Counted from the stretch's first letter, positions 34,943-47,244 are shown. The stretch is DNA of 64,000 nucleotides from Roseovarius arcticus (GCF_006125015.1 NZ_SZZN01000001.1:1860001-1924000); one strand, 5' to 3'. Translations and numbers: made by a program. The notes: generated by a model from the sequence alone, not told the origin.

Positions 34943-35700
34943 GAGCGCGCTTTCGGGTCGGTGCCCATGGCCAGATTTTCGGAAATCAACGTATCAAGAC
35001 CGTCGATGTAGGACGCTACAGTCCATTCCGCCTGCGCGCCGCCCATGCGCAGCACAAGGCCGGGCGCTTGCTCTGTATCTGTCTCGAAACGCAGCGACAC
35101 GTCGGGGAACTGTGCCTTCAACTCAGATGTCAGGCTTTTTTGCGCCGCTGGCGGCAGTGGCTCATGGCTGGTGATGACGGCCGCCGCCGCCTGCCCTGCA
35201 GCGCGCTTCAGATCTGCGGCCATCGGCTTGATTTGACGGATCAAATGATGCGCCATACGCGCCTCCAGCGTGTCATCCGCAAGGTCGGTCAGCGCTTTGC
35301 GGGTTAGCGACAACAGCGCGGCCGCACCGGCACTTTGCATCTTGGCGGTGTACTTTTTGGCCTCATCGTCCAGATGGGTCTGCCAGGCCTTGTGCTCCTG
35401 CTCCATCCGATCGCGCGCATCTGCCAGCAACAGATCGCGCTCTGCCTCGGCCTTTTTCCTTATCGTTTCCGTCATCTCGGCCTCTGCTGCCTGCAGGGAC
35501 CGCACTTTGCCGCGATACTCAGCTTCAGTCGCGGCAGCCGCGGCCTTGGCTTGCCCCGCTTCTTGCATCCGGGCGGCAATCCCCGCTTCGCGGGCGTCGA
35601 TGCCATCCAAAATGGGGCGGTAGAGAAACCGCTTCAACAGCCAGACCAGAACCATAAAGTTGGCAATCTGGGCGGCGACGGTGATCCAGTCGATGGACAT
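34939..35700 (-). CDS. atpF: N-type ATPase b subunit, long form with delta-like C-terminus
   Basis: A 253-residue peripheral-stalk protein. An N-terminal membrane helix ([20 protein letters not shown]) leads into a long Ala/Glu/Arg coiled coil (about 30-150). The C-terminal about 90 residues resemble an F-type delta/OSCP domain: [51 protein letters not shown]. This would explain why the operon has no separate delta gene, a known feature of N-ATPases. Usual b subunits are about 160 residues. The gene lies 3 bases after atpE and overlaps atpA by four bases. Confidence 0.85.
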   Translation of the reverse strand: MSIDWITVAAQIANFMVLVWLLKRFLYRPILDGIDAREAGIAARMQEAGQAKAAAAATEAEYRGKVRSLQAAEAEMTETIRKKAEAERDLLLADARDRMEQEHKAWQTHLDDEAKKYTAKMQSAGAAALLSLTRKALTDLADDTLEARMAHHLIRQIKPMAADLKRAAGQAAAAVITSHEPLPPAAQKSLTSELKAQFPDVSLRFETDTEQAPGLVLRMGGAQAEWTVASYIDGLDTLISENLAMGTDPKARS

Positions 35701-35703
35701 GGG

Positions 35704-35991
35704 TCAGCCAGCCGCCGCTTGGGCCGCTGCCACCGCCGCATTCCAGAATGGGTTTGCAAAGATTAGGATCATGGCCACAACAAAGCAATAGATCGCCGTG
35801 GATTCGATCATGGCGAGGCTGACAAACAGGGTGCGCGAAATGGTCGAGGCTGCGTCAGGCTGCTGCGCAATCGCGCTGAGCGCGGTTGAGGCTGCGCGCC
35901 CTTCGCCAAGCGCCGGGCCAATGGCGCCGAACGCGACGGTCAGGCCTGATGTGAAGATCGAGATGGCGGCGATGATGGCAAGTTCTGTCAT
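35704..35991 (-). CDS. atpE: N-type ATPase c (rotor ring) subunit
   Basis: A 95-residue two-helix rotor subunit. Helix 1 carries GPALGEGRAASTALSAIAQQP, with Glu30 at the position occupied by Gln in Na+-type F-ATPase c subunits. Helix 2 carries MIESTAIYCFVVAMILIFANPFW, where Glu63-Ser64-Thr65 and Tyr68 match the Na+-coordinating E-S-T/Y pattern. It therefore has two carboxylates per subunit near the ion site. The N-ATPase family has been described as Na+-pumping, while a Burkholderia pseudomallei N-type ring was reported, to my memory, as proton-specific; the sequence here does not settle which ion is used. It overlaps atpB by four bases. Confidence 0.93.
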   Translation of the reverse strand: MTELAIIAAISIFTSGLTVAFGAIGPALGEGRAASTALSAIAQQPDAASTISRTLFVSLAMIESTAIYCFVVAMILIFANPFWNAAVAAAQAAAG

Positions 35992-36683
35992 GGCGTGTCC
36001 TTTGTGGTCAGTGAGGGGGCTGGCGTAGCGGTCGCGCTAGAGATGTAGACCGCAGCCAAAATTGCGAAGATGTAGGCTTGGATCATGCCGGTCAGCAGGC
36101 CGAGAACATCCATCACCACGGGAAAGAAGAAGGGCGCGACGCTGAGCAAGATTGCCGCGATCACGGCCCCGCTCATGATATTTCCATAAAGCCTGATGGC
36201 GAGGGAAATGCCGCGAGAGAACTCTGAGATGATATTGAAGGGCAGCATGATGAACGACGGCTCAAGATAAGTTTTGAGGTAGCCCCCCAACCCCCTGCTG
36301 CTGACGCCGAATATGGGCACCGCGATCAAGACCGAAATCGCAAGCGCCGTCGTGGTCGACAACGAGGATGTCGGCGGCTGAAATCCGGGGACAACCAGCA
36401 GAAGGTTCGACACGGCCACAAACAAAAAGAGCGTGCCTGCGTAGTACAACAAGTACCGCGACGGCCCTTGCGCGACCTCCTCAATCTGGCTCTGGATGCC
36501 CTGTACGATCACCTCTAGCATCGTTCGCCACCTGTTCGGCGGCACGTCCGGGCGCAGGTTGCGCGTGATCAGAATCGAACAGATGGTCAGTAGCGCCATC
36601 ACGATCCAAGTATAAAATATGGTCGCGTTCAGCGAGTGCCCCCAGATGTCGAGGATGGTGGTCTGATCAGGCGACAGGTTCAT
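35988..36683 (-). CDS. atpB: N-type ATPase a (stator channel) subunit
   Basis: A 231-residue membrane protein with about five to six helices. The conserved channel segment is ISEFSRGISLAIRLYGNIMSGAVIAAILLS, whose Arg (in LAIRLYGN) is the essential stator arginine, and the last helices read MIQAYIFAILAAVYISSA. ATG 36683 overlaps the atpR stop (ATGA); an upstream extension lies within atpR and is not supported. It forms the ion half-channels against the c ring. Confidence 0.92.
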   Translation of the reverse strand: MNLSPDQTTILDIWGHSLNATIFYTWIVMALLTICSILITRNLRPDVPPNRWRTMLEVIVQGIQSQIEEVAQGPSRYLLYYAGTLFLFVAVSNLLLVVPGFQPPTSSLSTTTALAISVLIAVPIFGVSSRGLGGYLKTYLEPSFIMLPFNIISEFSRGISLAIRLYGNIMSGAVIAAILLSVAPFFFPVVMDVLGLLTGMIQAYIFAILAAVYISSATATPAPSLTTKDTP

Positions 36684-36979
36684 GACGCGCCTCCGGCTGT
36701 TACGCCGATCCGGGCAAACGTCGTGGCGACAACGCGCGCGAATATGAACGCCGCCCCATAGCCCAAAGCGGCCCAAGGCCCGCCCTGCCCGGCGATGATC
36801 CACCCACCCCCCAGCAACGCGGAAATTCGCAGGGCGGCGCTGATCGACAATAGTTTAACGGGGCTTGCGCTGCGCAGGGCGTGCCGCACTCCGATAGCCA
36901 GCCCTGCAAAAAAACAGGCGCCCATGACGAGACCCGCAGCGACGCCCAGCATTACGGCATTCCAATCGACGGTTATCAT
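36680..36979 (-). CDS. atpR: N-type ATPase accessory membrane protein AtpR
   Basis: A 99-residue protein with three hydrophobic segments (VMLGVAAGLVMGACFFAGLAIGV; LLSISAALRISALLGGGWII; AALGYGAAFIFARVVATTF). Conserved Arg residues lie near helix ends, as in N-ATPase AtpR. AtpQ and AtpR are specific to N-type operons and are thought to help assemble the rotor ring or bind its ions. ATG 36979 overlaps atpQ by four bases. The longer frame up to 37063 would lie within atpQ. Confidence 0.85.
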   Translation of the reverse strand: MITVDWNAVMLGVAAGLVMGACFFAGLAIGVRHALRSASPVKLLSISAALRISALLGGGWIIAGQGGPWAALGYGAAFIFARVVATTFARIGVTAGGAS

Positions 36980-37259
36980 TTGTCGCCTCCTTCCTTGTTC
37001 ATCCATGCAGCGGCCAGAAACGCGCCCAGAACGACGCCGCCCAGGATCAGGGCGATCGTCCACGAAAATGCCTGAGGCGCCACTCGGTCCAGCCAGAGAC
37101 CCAGAAACGCGCCGCCAACTGTCGGCACAGCGACGGACCAGCCGATCATTCCGAACGTGCCGATACCGCGCAGCGGGCTTGGCCCTGGATTATCGCGCGA
37201 TGATTTCATTCGCTTGGCTCGGCGGGCGATCTCTTCGGTGGATTTGTCGGGCTTGGGCG

Positions 37260-37263
<4 letters not shown>
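36976..37263 (-). CDS. atpQ: N-type ATPase accessory protein AtpQ (AtpI/AtpZ-like)
   Basis: A 95-residue protein with a charged N-terminus (STEEIARRAKRMKSS) and two membrane helices (GTFGMIGWSVAVPTVGGAFLGLWLD; FSWTIALILGGVVLGAFLAAAW) separated by a short Asp-containing turn. This is the AtpI/AtpZ-like fold found in F-ATPase operons, and the N-type operon version is called AtpQ. It probably assists c-ring assembly or Mg2+/Ca2+ entry, by analogy only. It overlaps atpC and atpR by four bases each. Confidence 0.85.
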
Positions 37264-39981
<2,718 letters not shown>

Positions 39982-39982
39982 G

Positions 39983-40984
39983 TCAGGCCCCCAAAGTGGC
40001 GACGAGAACCGCCTTGATCGTGTGCATCCGGTTTTCAGCCTGATCGAACACGATGGACGCGGCACTCTCGAACACCTCTTCTGTCACTTCCATCGCGTCC
40101 AGCCCGAACTCTTCTTTGATCTGCGCGCCCACGGTCGTCTCGGTGTTGTGGAAGGCAGGTAGGCAATGCATGAAGCAGGCGCGCGGATTGCCGGTCTTTT
40201 TCATGACCTCAGCAGTCACCTGATAGGGTTTCAGGAGCTCGATGCGCTCGCCCCATTTCTCCTTGGGCTCGCCCATCGAAACCCAGACATCAGTGTAGAC
40301 GAAATCGACGTCCTTGACCGCCGCATCAACGTCCTCGGTAATGGTCACGCGCGCGCCGGTCTGCGCGGCAATTTCCTTGGCCTCCTCTATGATCTCAGAG
40401 TTCGGCCAGCAGGCCTTGGGGGCGCAGAGGCGGACATCCATCCCCATCTTGGCACCGCCGATCAGCAGGCTATCGCCCATATTGTTGCCCGCATCCCCGA
40501 GAAACGCATAGGCCACGCGGTGCAGCGGTTTTTCCACATGCTCCTGCATGGTCAGAAAATCGGCGAGGATCTGGGTCGGATGAAACTCGTTCGTAAGTCC
40601 GTTATAAACTGGCACACCAGAGTATTTCGCCAGTTGCTCCACAACATCTTGGCCAAAGCCGCGATACTCGATCGCGTCATAAATACGGCCCAGAACGCGC
40701 GCTGTATCCTTGACCGACTCCTTATGCCCGATATGCGATCCGGTTGGTCCCAGATAGGTGACGCGCGCACCTTGATCATATGCCGCGACCTCAAACCCCA
40801 CACGGGTGCGCGTGCTGTCTTTTTCAAAGATCAGCGCGATGTCCTTGCCTTGCAGCTTCGGCATTTCGGTGCCGGTGTATTTCGCGACCTTTAGATCGGC
40901 AGCCAGCTTCAGCAGGAATGCAATCTCACGGGGGGCGAAATCACGCAGGGTCAGAAAATGTCGGTTCTTCAGATTATAAGCCAT
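39983..40984 (-). CDS. arcB: Ornithine carbamoyltransferase, catabolic
   Basis: A 333-residue OTCase. The carbamoyl-phosphate motif STRTR is at 57-61, followed by [13 protein letters not shown], the HPTQ motif in [15 protein letters not shown], and the ornithine-binding HCLP motif in [10 protein letters not shown]. In the arginine deiminase pathway it phosphorolyses citrulline to ornithine and carbamoyl phosphate. Its length and its position between arcA and arcC fit the catabolic ArcB class, while anabolic ArgF is usually about 310 residues and sits with argD. Start 40984 is 18 bases after arcA. Confidence 0.93.
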   Translation of the reverse strand: MAYNLKNRHFLTLRDFAPREIAFLLKLAADLKVAKYTGTEMPKLQGKDIALIFEKDSTRTRVGFEVAAYDQGARVTYLGPTGSHIGHKESVKDTARVLGRIYDAIEYRGFGQDVVEQLAKYSGVPVYNGLTNEFHPTQILADFLTMQEHVEKPLHRVAYAFLGDAGNNMGDSLLIGGAKMGMDVRLCAPKACWPNSEIIEEAKEIAAQTGARVTITEDVDAAVKDVDFVYTDVWVSMGEPKEKWGERIELLKPYQVTAEVMKKTGNPRACFMHCLPAFHNTETTVGAQIKEEFGLDAMEVTEEVFESAASIVFDQAENRMHTIKAVLVATLGA

Positions 40985-41002
40985 TGGTGTCGCCTTTCGG
41001 GG

Positions 41003-42235
41003 TCAAACAGGATCGCGCATAGTGGGGCAGCTCATGCAGTGGCCGCCGCCGCGGCCGCGGCCCAGTTCGGCGCCTGGGATCGCCAGCACTTCGATACCTG
41101 CCGCCTTTAGTGCGGCGTTGGTGTCATCATTGCGGTCGTAGCCGATAACCACACCGGGCCTGAGGGCCAGCACGTTGTTGCCATCATTCCACTGCTCGCG
41201 TGCGCGCTCTTCGACGGTATCGCCGCCGGTGGGCACGATCTGGAGGCTCTTGTAGCCCAGCACCTCAGCCACGATGTCAAAGATCGGGCGAGGATCCTGG
41301 CGAAATTGCAGGGGGGCGGGCCCGTCACCGGGGCGGATGTCATAGCAAACCAACTCGTCCGCAACCTCCTTAAAGGTCGTGACCACATCGCCGCCGCACA
41401 AGGTAAACACGGTGTCCAAGTGCATCGCGGCCCGTGATTTTGGAATGGCGAAGGCCAGCACCCGGTGCGCCGTGCCCGACTCGAACAGCGCTTCGGCCAG
41501 TTGTCCAATGCCTTGCGGCGACGACCGCTCGCCCATGCCGACCAGCACCGTGCCGTTACCGACGGGCATGATGTCGCCGCCCTCAACCGTGGCCAGCCCA
41601 TGACCGGTTGTCGGATCGCCCCAGTGGATCGTCGTCTTACCGGCGAATTTCGGATGAAACTTGTAGATCGCGGTGTTCAGTAGGGTTTCGGGCCGGCGGG
41701 CGGGCCAGTGCATCGGATTGACCGATACCCCGCCAAAGATCCACGCTGAATTGTCCCGCGTGAAAAGCGCGTTGGGCAGTGGCGGCAGGATGAAACCATG
41801 ATCACCGAGGTAGCTGCCAAAGAGGCCGGACGGCTTGAACGGCAGATCGTTCGTGGCCAGCCCGCCCAGCAGGTATTCGGCAAGTTTGACGCCGGGCAGC
41901 TCGTCCATCCAGCCGCGCAGCTCTGACATCATGCCCACGCCAATCTGGTCGGGCGTAACCAAGTGGTCCAGCACCCAATCGCGGCCTTTGGCACGGTCCA
42001 GCGTCTCCGCCAAGAGGTCGTTCACGTCCAGAACCTCGACACCTTGACCCCGCATCGTGGCGGCAAAGACATCGTGATCCTTTTGCGCCTGCTTGACCCA
42101 GAAAACGTCGTCGAACAGCAGCTCTTGGCAGTTTGCCGGCGTCAGGCGGCGGTGCGCCAGACCGGGGCGGCACACGATCACCTGCCGCAGGGTGCCAGTC
42201 TCGGAATGGACGCCAAGGGTTTGAGTGTGTTCCAT
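41003..42235 (-). CDS. arcA: Arginine deiminase
   Basis: Hydrolyses arginine to citrulline and ammonia. The 410-residue pentein-fold enzyme has [42 protein letters not shown] and the C-terminal nucleophile Cys400 in [17 protein letters not shown]. The H-x-E pair is expected around [18 protein letters not shown]. Start and length are normal for ADI. It follows the arcD gene by 27 bases. Ammonia production can neutralise acid, and the pathway yields one ATP per arginine. Confidence 0.95.
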   Translation of the reverse strand: MEHTQTLGVHSETGTLRQVIVCRPGLAHRRLTPANCQELLFDDVFWVKQAQKDHDVFAATMRGQGVEVLDVNDLLAETLDRAKGRDWVLDHLVTPDQIGVGMMSELRGWMDELPGVKLAEYLLGGLATNDLPFKPSGLFGSYLGDHGFILPPLPNALFTRDNSAWIFGGVSVNPMHWPARRPETLLNTAIYKFHPKFAGKTTIHWGDPTTGHGLATVEGGDIMPVGNGTVLVGMGERSSPQGIGQLAEALFESGTAHRVLAFAIPKSRAAMHLDTVFTLCGGDVVTTFKEVADELVCYDIRPGDGPAPLQFRQDPRPIFDIVAEVLGYKSLQIVPTGGDTVEERAREQWNDGNNVLALRPGVVIGYDRNDDTNAALKAAGIEVLAIPGAELGRGRGGGHCMSCPTMRDPV

Positions 42236-42262
42236 GGTAGCTGTTCCTTGAATTTATCTAAG

Positions 42263-43732
42263 TTAGAGAGCGCTGATCGCGCCGGTCCACATCAGGTAAG
42301 CCGCCACAACAGCAGCCCCGACCAGACCAACGGCAATCAGAATTTCAATGCTGGTGAATGTGCGTTCGCGGTGCGACGTACGCGCCCAGATGTAGAATGG
42401 AATACCCACCGCATAGAGGATGGCGCACATCAGCAGGTACGCAGGACCAGCAGCATAGACGAGCCAAGCGCCATAGACGGTTGCCAGCGCGCCAATAGCC
42501 ATGTCGCCACCGCGACGATCGCCCGGGCCATAGCTTTCGCCGCTCAGCGCCAGCTTGAGCGCGTAGGCACCGGAGAAGACATACGGCACAAGGATCGCTG
42601 TCGATGCAATGTAGAAAAGCGCGAGATAGGTCGAGTTTGCGTAGAGCGTCACAATCAAAACGACCTGCACGCAGATGTTGGTAATCCAGAGCGCGCCTGA
42701 CGGCGATCCGTTGTCATTTTCCGCTGCAAAGAACGCTGGCAACATCCCCTCTTTGGCGGCGCGGTAGGGGATTTCTGCGGCGAGGAGCGTCCAGCTTAGA
42801 AACGCCCCGGCAACAGAGATGACCAGCCCGATCCGAACCAGAACCGACCCCCACGGCCCGACCACGGATTCCAGAACATTCGCCATTGAGGCGGCGGCGG
42901 GCAATCCAGCCAATTCGGGCTGCGACATGACACCCAGCGAGAGCAGCGACACGAGCAGATAGAGCAACAAGACAGAGAGGAAACCAAAGATGGTGGCCTT
43001 GCCGATATCGCTACGCTTGGCGGCGCGGGCAGATCCGACGCTTGCCCCTTCGATACCGATAAAGACCCAAAGCGTGACCAGCATCGTGCTTTGAACCTGG
43101 GTCGTGATGCTGCCCAGCGTTAGCGACTCTGTGCCCCAGAAATCCAACTGGAACGTCGGCATGTTAAAGGCCACGAAAACCAGCACGACGAATAAAAAGA
43201 TCGGCCCTAGCTTTGCAATCGTTGTGATCAGATTGACGATAGCCGCCTGACGCACCCCCATCAGGACAAGCGCGTGAACCAGCCAGACGCAGATTGAGGC
43301 GCCTACGATCGCCTGCCACGTGTTCCCCTCGTCACCGAAAGGTGCATAGAAATAGCTCAGCGCGCCAAAGATCAGGACCGCATATGAAACGTTGCCAATC
43401 CAAGCGCTGAGCCAATAGCCCCAAGCACTGTTGAACCCGACGAAATTGCCGAACCCCGCGCGCGCGTAGGAATATGGCCCTGCATCGAGCGCGGGTTTGC
43501 GGGTCGACAGGTTCTTGTAAACGAACGCAAGGGCCAGCATCCCAACGCCGGTGATCAACCAACCGATGGTAATCGCGCCGGCCGACGCACCGCGTGCCAT
43601 GTTCTGCGGCAGGCTGAATACGCCGCCGCCGATCATCGATCCGACGACCAGCGCCGTGAGGGACAACAGCCCCAACTTGCCGGGTGCCGCGGCGCCCGTT
43701 TGAGTGTCGGATGCGGATGTGTCTGTTGGCAT
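42263..43732 (-). CDS. arcD: Arginine/ornithine antiporter (APC superfamily)
   Basis: A 489-residue APC transporter with about 12-13 helices. The first helix carries LTALVVGSMIGGGVFSLPQNMA, the substrate-binding G-S/A-G unwound motif, followed by the conserved PYSYARAGFGNFVGFNSAWGYWLSAWIGN. It should exchange external arginine for internal ornithine at no direct energy cost. ATG 43732, with AAGGGGAAT just upstream, is preferred over a longer frame to 43828. It is the first gene of the arc-atp operon. An FNR-type palindrome lies about 140 bases upstream. Confidence 0.9.
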   Translation of the reverse strand: MPTDTSASDTQTGAAAPGKLGLLSLTALVVGSMIGGGVFSLPQNMARGASAGAITIGWLITGVGMLALAFVYKNLSTRKPALDAGPYSYARAGFGNFVGFNSAWGYWLSAWIGNVSYAVLIFGALSYFYAPFGDEGNTWQAIVGASICVWLVHALVLMGVRQAAIVNLITTIAKLGPIFLFVVLVFVAFNMPTFQLDFWGTESLTLGSITTQVQSTMLVTLWVFIGIEGASVGSARAAKRSDIGKATIFGFLSVLLLYLLVSLLSLGVMSQPELAGLPAAASMANVLESVVGPWGSVLVRIGLVISVAGAFLSWTLLAAEIPYRAAKEGMLPAFFAAENDNGSPSGALWITNICVQVVLIVTLYANSTYLALFYIASTAILVPYVFSGAYALKLALSGESYGPGDRRGGDMAIGALATVYGAWLVYAAGPAYLLMCAILYAVGIPFYIWARTSHRERTFTSIEILIAVGLVGAAVVAAYLMWTGAISAL

Positions 43733-43870
43733 CAGTATTCCCCTTTGGTCAACGAGCAGGCCGCTTGCCCCCGTTTCGATCATGGAGCTGATCCGTTGAG
43801 TCGCACCTCCCCGGGTGGGACGAAACAATCAGCCGTTGGAATACAATTGGCAGACATGACGCCGTCTCGA

Positions 43871-43884
43871 TTGACGATCGTCAA
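43871..43884 (-). promoter_or_regulatory. FNR/FixK-type site upstream of the arcD-arcABC-atp operon
   Basis: TTGACGATCGTCAA is a perfect 14-base palindrome in the 238-base gap between arcD and the upstream exchanger gene. For leftward transcription, a -41.5 class II position predicts initiation near 43836, and TTGTAT (complement of 43841-43846) is a reasonable -10. Confidence 0.7.
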
Positions 43885-43970
43885 TCACCGAACCAGCGCG
43901 CGCATTTCAGCATGTAAGGGGGCAGAAATGCGCGGGCCGGATGGGTCCAGTCGGCAGAACACCGGCCTAG

Positions 43971-45869
43971 TCACGATAAAATCATCGAGAAGTAGCCACC
44001 GATCAGTGCCAAGACAGTCGTCAGAGCATAGCTTACGGGATAAGGCACAGCGGCGACGGAACTACGGGATTCCTCCATGATGGCGTTCAGTCCCGGTGTG
44101 CTGTTGCGCGCACCTGTCGCCGCGCCGTCCGAAATGATCGAGTTGAGGCCAAATATTTTGATCCCTACCCAAAACGCTATGAATGGCGGCAAAAGAGCGC
44201 CCACTATCCCGATCAACGCCAACCACAAGATCGTGTCGCCGCCCAAGGCCGAGATCACCTTTGGCCCCACATTCGCCGACAAGACCGCCACAAAGGCGTT
44301 CAGGCCAAAGTCCTGAAGGAAACTGCGCGCGCCCTCATGCACGGGGCCGCCAAATTCGGGATTGCGGCTGCGGAAATAGCTGACGCAGATGCCGGCAAGG
44401 ATGCACCCTGCCGATGTCCCCAGCGCGAATGGAATGCCCGAGATGGTCACCGTCGCGATCCCGACCAGATAGCCCACGAGCATCGCCAGCGAGAGATACA
44501 GAAGCTCGGACTTCATCGTCGGTAGTACGGCATGGCCGCCCAACCGCTTTGCAGTCACTTTGAGCGCGGCATCAGGGCCCGTCAGGCGCAGGACGTCGCC
44601 AAATCGCACTTCGCTTTTAGGCCCAAGGGGCAATTCGCTGCCCGCGCGAAAGAGCGCCTGCACCTCAACTCCGACAGCGCCGAAGCTGGCCAGATCCTCC
44701 AGCGCTTTCCCCGAGACGGCGTGCGAGCCGATATGTACGTCGGCAACTTCCATCGGGATGTTGCGCGCCAGTGGGGCATCTGATTCGGGGCCGATCAGTT
44801 CGCCCTCTTTAAGGATCAGATCATGCACATTCGCGCGAACGGTCACGATGTCGCCCGCGGCAAGCGTGGGATCGCTGGCGAGGTCCATGACCGCGCCGTC
44901 CCGCACCACGCGTAGGATCGGCACTGCTGGGAAATCGTTAGCCAACTGTGACAGGCTGCGCCCCACAAAACTGTCATGCGTGACGGCAAACGCGCGCAGA
45001 TCGTAGGGAGAGAACCCCATCGTCAGCGCGCCGGGTGCGCCCGGAACAGGGTGCGTGGCACCGCCGCTGAACTCGGCCTCGGCCAGTTTCGCGTCGGCGA
45101 CAGCGTCACGGCCAAAGATGCGCGGCAGGTACCGGATCAACAAGATGATCCCGACGGTCGACAGAACATAGCTGATGGCATAGGCCGCCGCCATATTCGC
45201 GCCGACCTCTTCGACGGTCATGCCCGCTGGGGGCACATACGCGCCGCTGGCCATTGCGCCCTGCCCTACACCCAGTATTGCGGTGATCGTGTAGCTGCCG
45301 GAAATCAGCCCTGTGGCATAGCCCGGCGCGAGGCCGACCAGCTTGGCCCCAAAGTAGCAGATGACCCAGTTCAGAACCCAGACGACCAGTCCGATCACGA
45401 CAAAGGCCAGACCGCCCTTGCGCAAGCCGGAAAAGAACTGCGGCCCCACCTTTAGCCCGAGGGCATACATAAAAAGGAGCAGCATGAACGACGATAGGAT
45501 GCCGGGAATCGAATAGGTGATGCCATAAGCCGCCTCAGCGATCATCGAGAACACGACACCGACCAGCAGTGTGCCGGCCGTGGACCCCAGCGAAACGCCC
45601 TTCAGGCTGAATCTGCCAATTAGCGTACCCAGTGCCAGCGCGAGCAAGATGAACGCTATCGGTTGGTTCCCAAGAAGCTGAAAGAAGCCGTGCGCGCCGG
45701 CCTCCGTGATCGGCTCGATCCGGCCGAATATCTGCCCGACCACGCCTTCGGCCGTGGCGGGCGCATCCGCTTGGGCCAACGCGGGTCCGGTAGCGAACAC
45801 CATTGGTATGATAGCTGCGCGCGACACTGATTTGGCGGTGGCCCGGCATCGGGCGCGCGGTCTATCCAT
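43971..45869 (-). CDS. AspT/AAEx-family exchanger with two RCK-C-like domains, GAD-linked
   Basis: A 632-residue transporter of the aspartate:alanine exchanger family. Two hydrophobic halves of about five to six helices each (PIAFILLALALGTLIGRFSL to about residue 260; LLYLSLAMLVGYLVGIATVT to the end) flank a cytosolic middle (about 270-470) with two TrkA-C/RCK-C-like domains (FAVTHDSFVGRSLSQLAND; PMEVADVHIGSHAVSGKALEDL). ATG 45869 overlaps the gadB stop by eight bases. An N-terminal segment (AIIPMVFATGPALAQA) looks like a cleavable signal peptide. Coupling to gadB suggests glutamate/GABA exchange; AspT itself exchanges aspartate and alanine. Confidence 0.85.
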   Translation of the reverse strand: MDRPRARCRATAKSVSRAAIIPMVFATGPALAQADAPATAEGVVGQIFGRIEPITEAGAHGFFQLLGNQPIAFILLALALGTLIGRFSLKGVSLGSTAGTLLVGVVFSMIAEAAYGITYSIPGILSSFMLLLFMYALGLKVGPQFFSGLRKGGLAFVVIGLVVWVLNWVICYFGAKLVGLAPGYATGLISGSYTITAILGVGQGAMASGAYVPPAGMTVEEVGANMAAAYAISYVLSTVGIILLIRYLPRIFGRDAVADAKLAEAEFSGGATHPVPGAPGALTMGFSPYDLRAFAVTHDSFVGRSLSQLANDFPAVPILRVVRDGAVMDLASDPTLAAGDIVTVRANVHDLILKEGELIGPESDAPLARNIPMEVADVHIGSHAVSGKALEDLASFGAVGVEVQALFRAGSELPLGPKSEVRFGDVLRLTGPDAALKVTAKRLGGHAVLPTMKSELLYLSLAMLVGYLVGIATVTISGIPFALGTSAGCILAGICVSYFRSRNPEFGGPVHEGARSFLQDFGLNAFVAVLSANVGPKVISALGGDTILWLALIGIVGALLPPFIAFWVGIKIFGLNSIISDGAATGARNSTPGLNAIMEESRSSVAAVPYPVSYALTTVLALIGGYFSMILS

Positions 45870-47244
45870 GATGGAAACTGGGTGTCGCCGTCGAATTTGG
45901 GACTGGGTTTTTTGACAGGTGATCAATCGCGCGCTCAATATCATCGAGCAGAAGACGCGCAAGATCGCGGCTGACCCCGTGGCGGATCAGGATGCGCTGA
46001 ACGACCGTTTCCTGGCGATTTGATGGAAGGGGGTAGGACGCGATTTGCCATCCGCGCATCCGCACCCTCTCTGACAGATCATAAAGGGTGTATCCGTGAT
46101 CTGCGTCCGTCAGCTTGTAGGCGACTGCCGGTAGACCGCCATGGCCATCATAGACCATCTCGAACGGGCCGATCTTGGCCAGTTCTGCGCCCAGCCACTG
46201 CGCCGTGTCCGAACACGCCTGCTGAATGGCCGTGTATCCCTCGCGGCCCAGCCGAAGGAAATTGTAGTACTGCGCGATGATCTCGCCGCCGGGCCGCGAG
46301 AAATTAAGCGCGAAGGTGGGCATGTTGCCGCCCAGATAGTCGACGTAAAATATTAGATCTTCGGGCAAATCTTCTTTTGACGCCCAGATTACCCAGCCTA
46401 CGCCTAATGGCGCCAACCCGTATTTATGGCCGGATGCGTTAATCGACCGCACTCGCTCAATCTGAAAGTCCCAGACCAGATCTCGCTGGATAAAGGGCGC
46501 GATGAACCCGCCCGACGCCGCATCAACGTGGATCGGGATATCAAGCCCTAGATCGCGTTCCATCGCGTCCAATTCGCGTGCCAGCGCTTCGACCGGCTCG
46601 TAAATACCGGTAAATGTGACGCCCAACGTGGCAACCACACCGATGGTGTTCTCATCGCAGTATTTCCGCAGATCGGCCGGTTGTAGCCCGAGGGCATCAC
46701 CCTCCAGCGGAACTTCGCGGATCTCAACATCAAAGTAGCGGGCAAATTTCTTCCAGCAAATCTGTACGGGTCCGGTGACGATGTTTGGCTTGCTGGTATC
46801 CTTGCCCTCTGCTTCGCGGCGATTGCGCCATTTCCATTTGAAGGCCAACCCGCCCAACATGGCCGCTTCGCTTGATCCGGTTGTCGAACAGCCAACCGTC
46901 TCCCACGCTTTTTGAGCGTGCCAAAGATCGGCTATGATATGGACGCAGCGGTTTTCGATTTCGGCAGTCTGTGGGTATTCGTCCTTGTCGATCATGTTCT
47001 TGTCAACGGCGTCAGTCATCAACTGCTTTGCTTCGTCCTCAACCCAAGTTGTGCAAAAAGTGGCGAGGTTTTGCCGCGAATTGCCATCAAGCAAAAGCTC
47101 GTCCCGGACGAGGCTGTACGCCGCGTGAGGTTCGGACGAATTGTTTGGAAGGCGGTATTTCGGCAACGCGTGTTCCGACGCATTCGTCGCGTAGATGTCT
47201 TGAAAGGTCGAGTCGTCGTCTGCATTCACATAGTGGATGGGCAT
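45862..47244 (-). CDS. gadB: Glutamate decarboxylase
   Basis: A 460-residue PLP decarboxylase that turns glutamate into GABA and CO2 and consumes a cytosolic proton. It has TGSSEAAMLGGLAFKWKWR, the HVDAASGGFIAPF Asp-PLP motif, and the Schiff-base Lys274 in NASGHKYGLAPLGVGW, at nearly the same position as in E. coli GadB. The N-terminal region (YRLPNNSSEPHAAYSLVRDELLLDG) is also typical. It has GAAGGAA just upstream. The C-terminal residues include HHG. The acid-resistance partner GadC is not present; the exchanger gene next to it is of another family. Confidence 0.95.
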   Translation of the reverse strand: MPIHYVNADDDSTFQDIYATNASEHALPKYRLPNNSSEPHAAYSLVRDELLLDGNSRQNLATFCTTWVEDEAKQLMTDAVDKNMIDKDEYPQTAEIENRCVHIIADLWHAQKAWETVGCSTTGSSEAAMLGGLAFKWKWRNRREAEGKDTSKPNIVTGPVQICWKKFARYFDVEIREVPLEGDALGLQPADLRKYCDENTIGVVATLGVTFTGIYEPVEALARELDAMERDLGLDIPIHVDAASGGFIAPFIQRDLVWDFQIERVRSINASGHKYGLAPLGVGWVIWASKEDLPEDLIFYVDYLGGNMPTFALNFSRPGGEIIAQYYNFLRLGREGYTAIQQACSDTAQWLGAELAKIGPFEMVYDGHGGLPAVAYKLTDADHGYTLYDLSERVRMRGWQIASYPLPSNRQETVVQRILIRHGVSRDLARLLLDDIERAIDHLSKNPVPNSTATPSFHHG

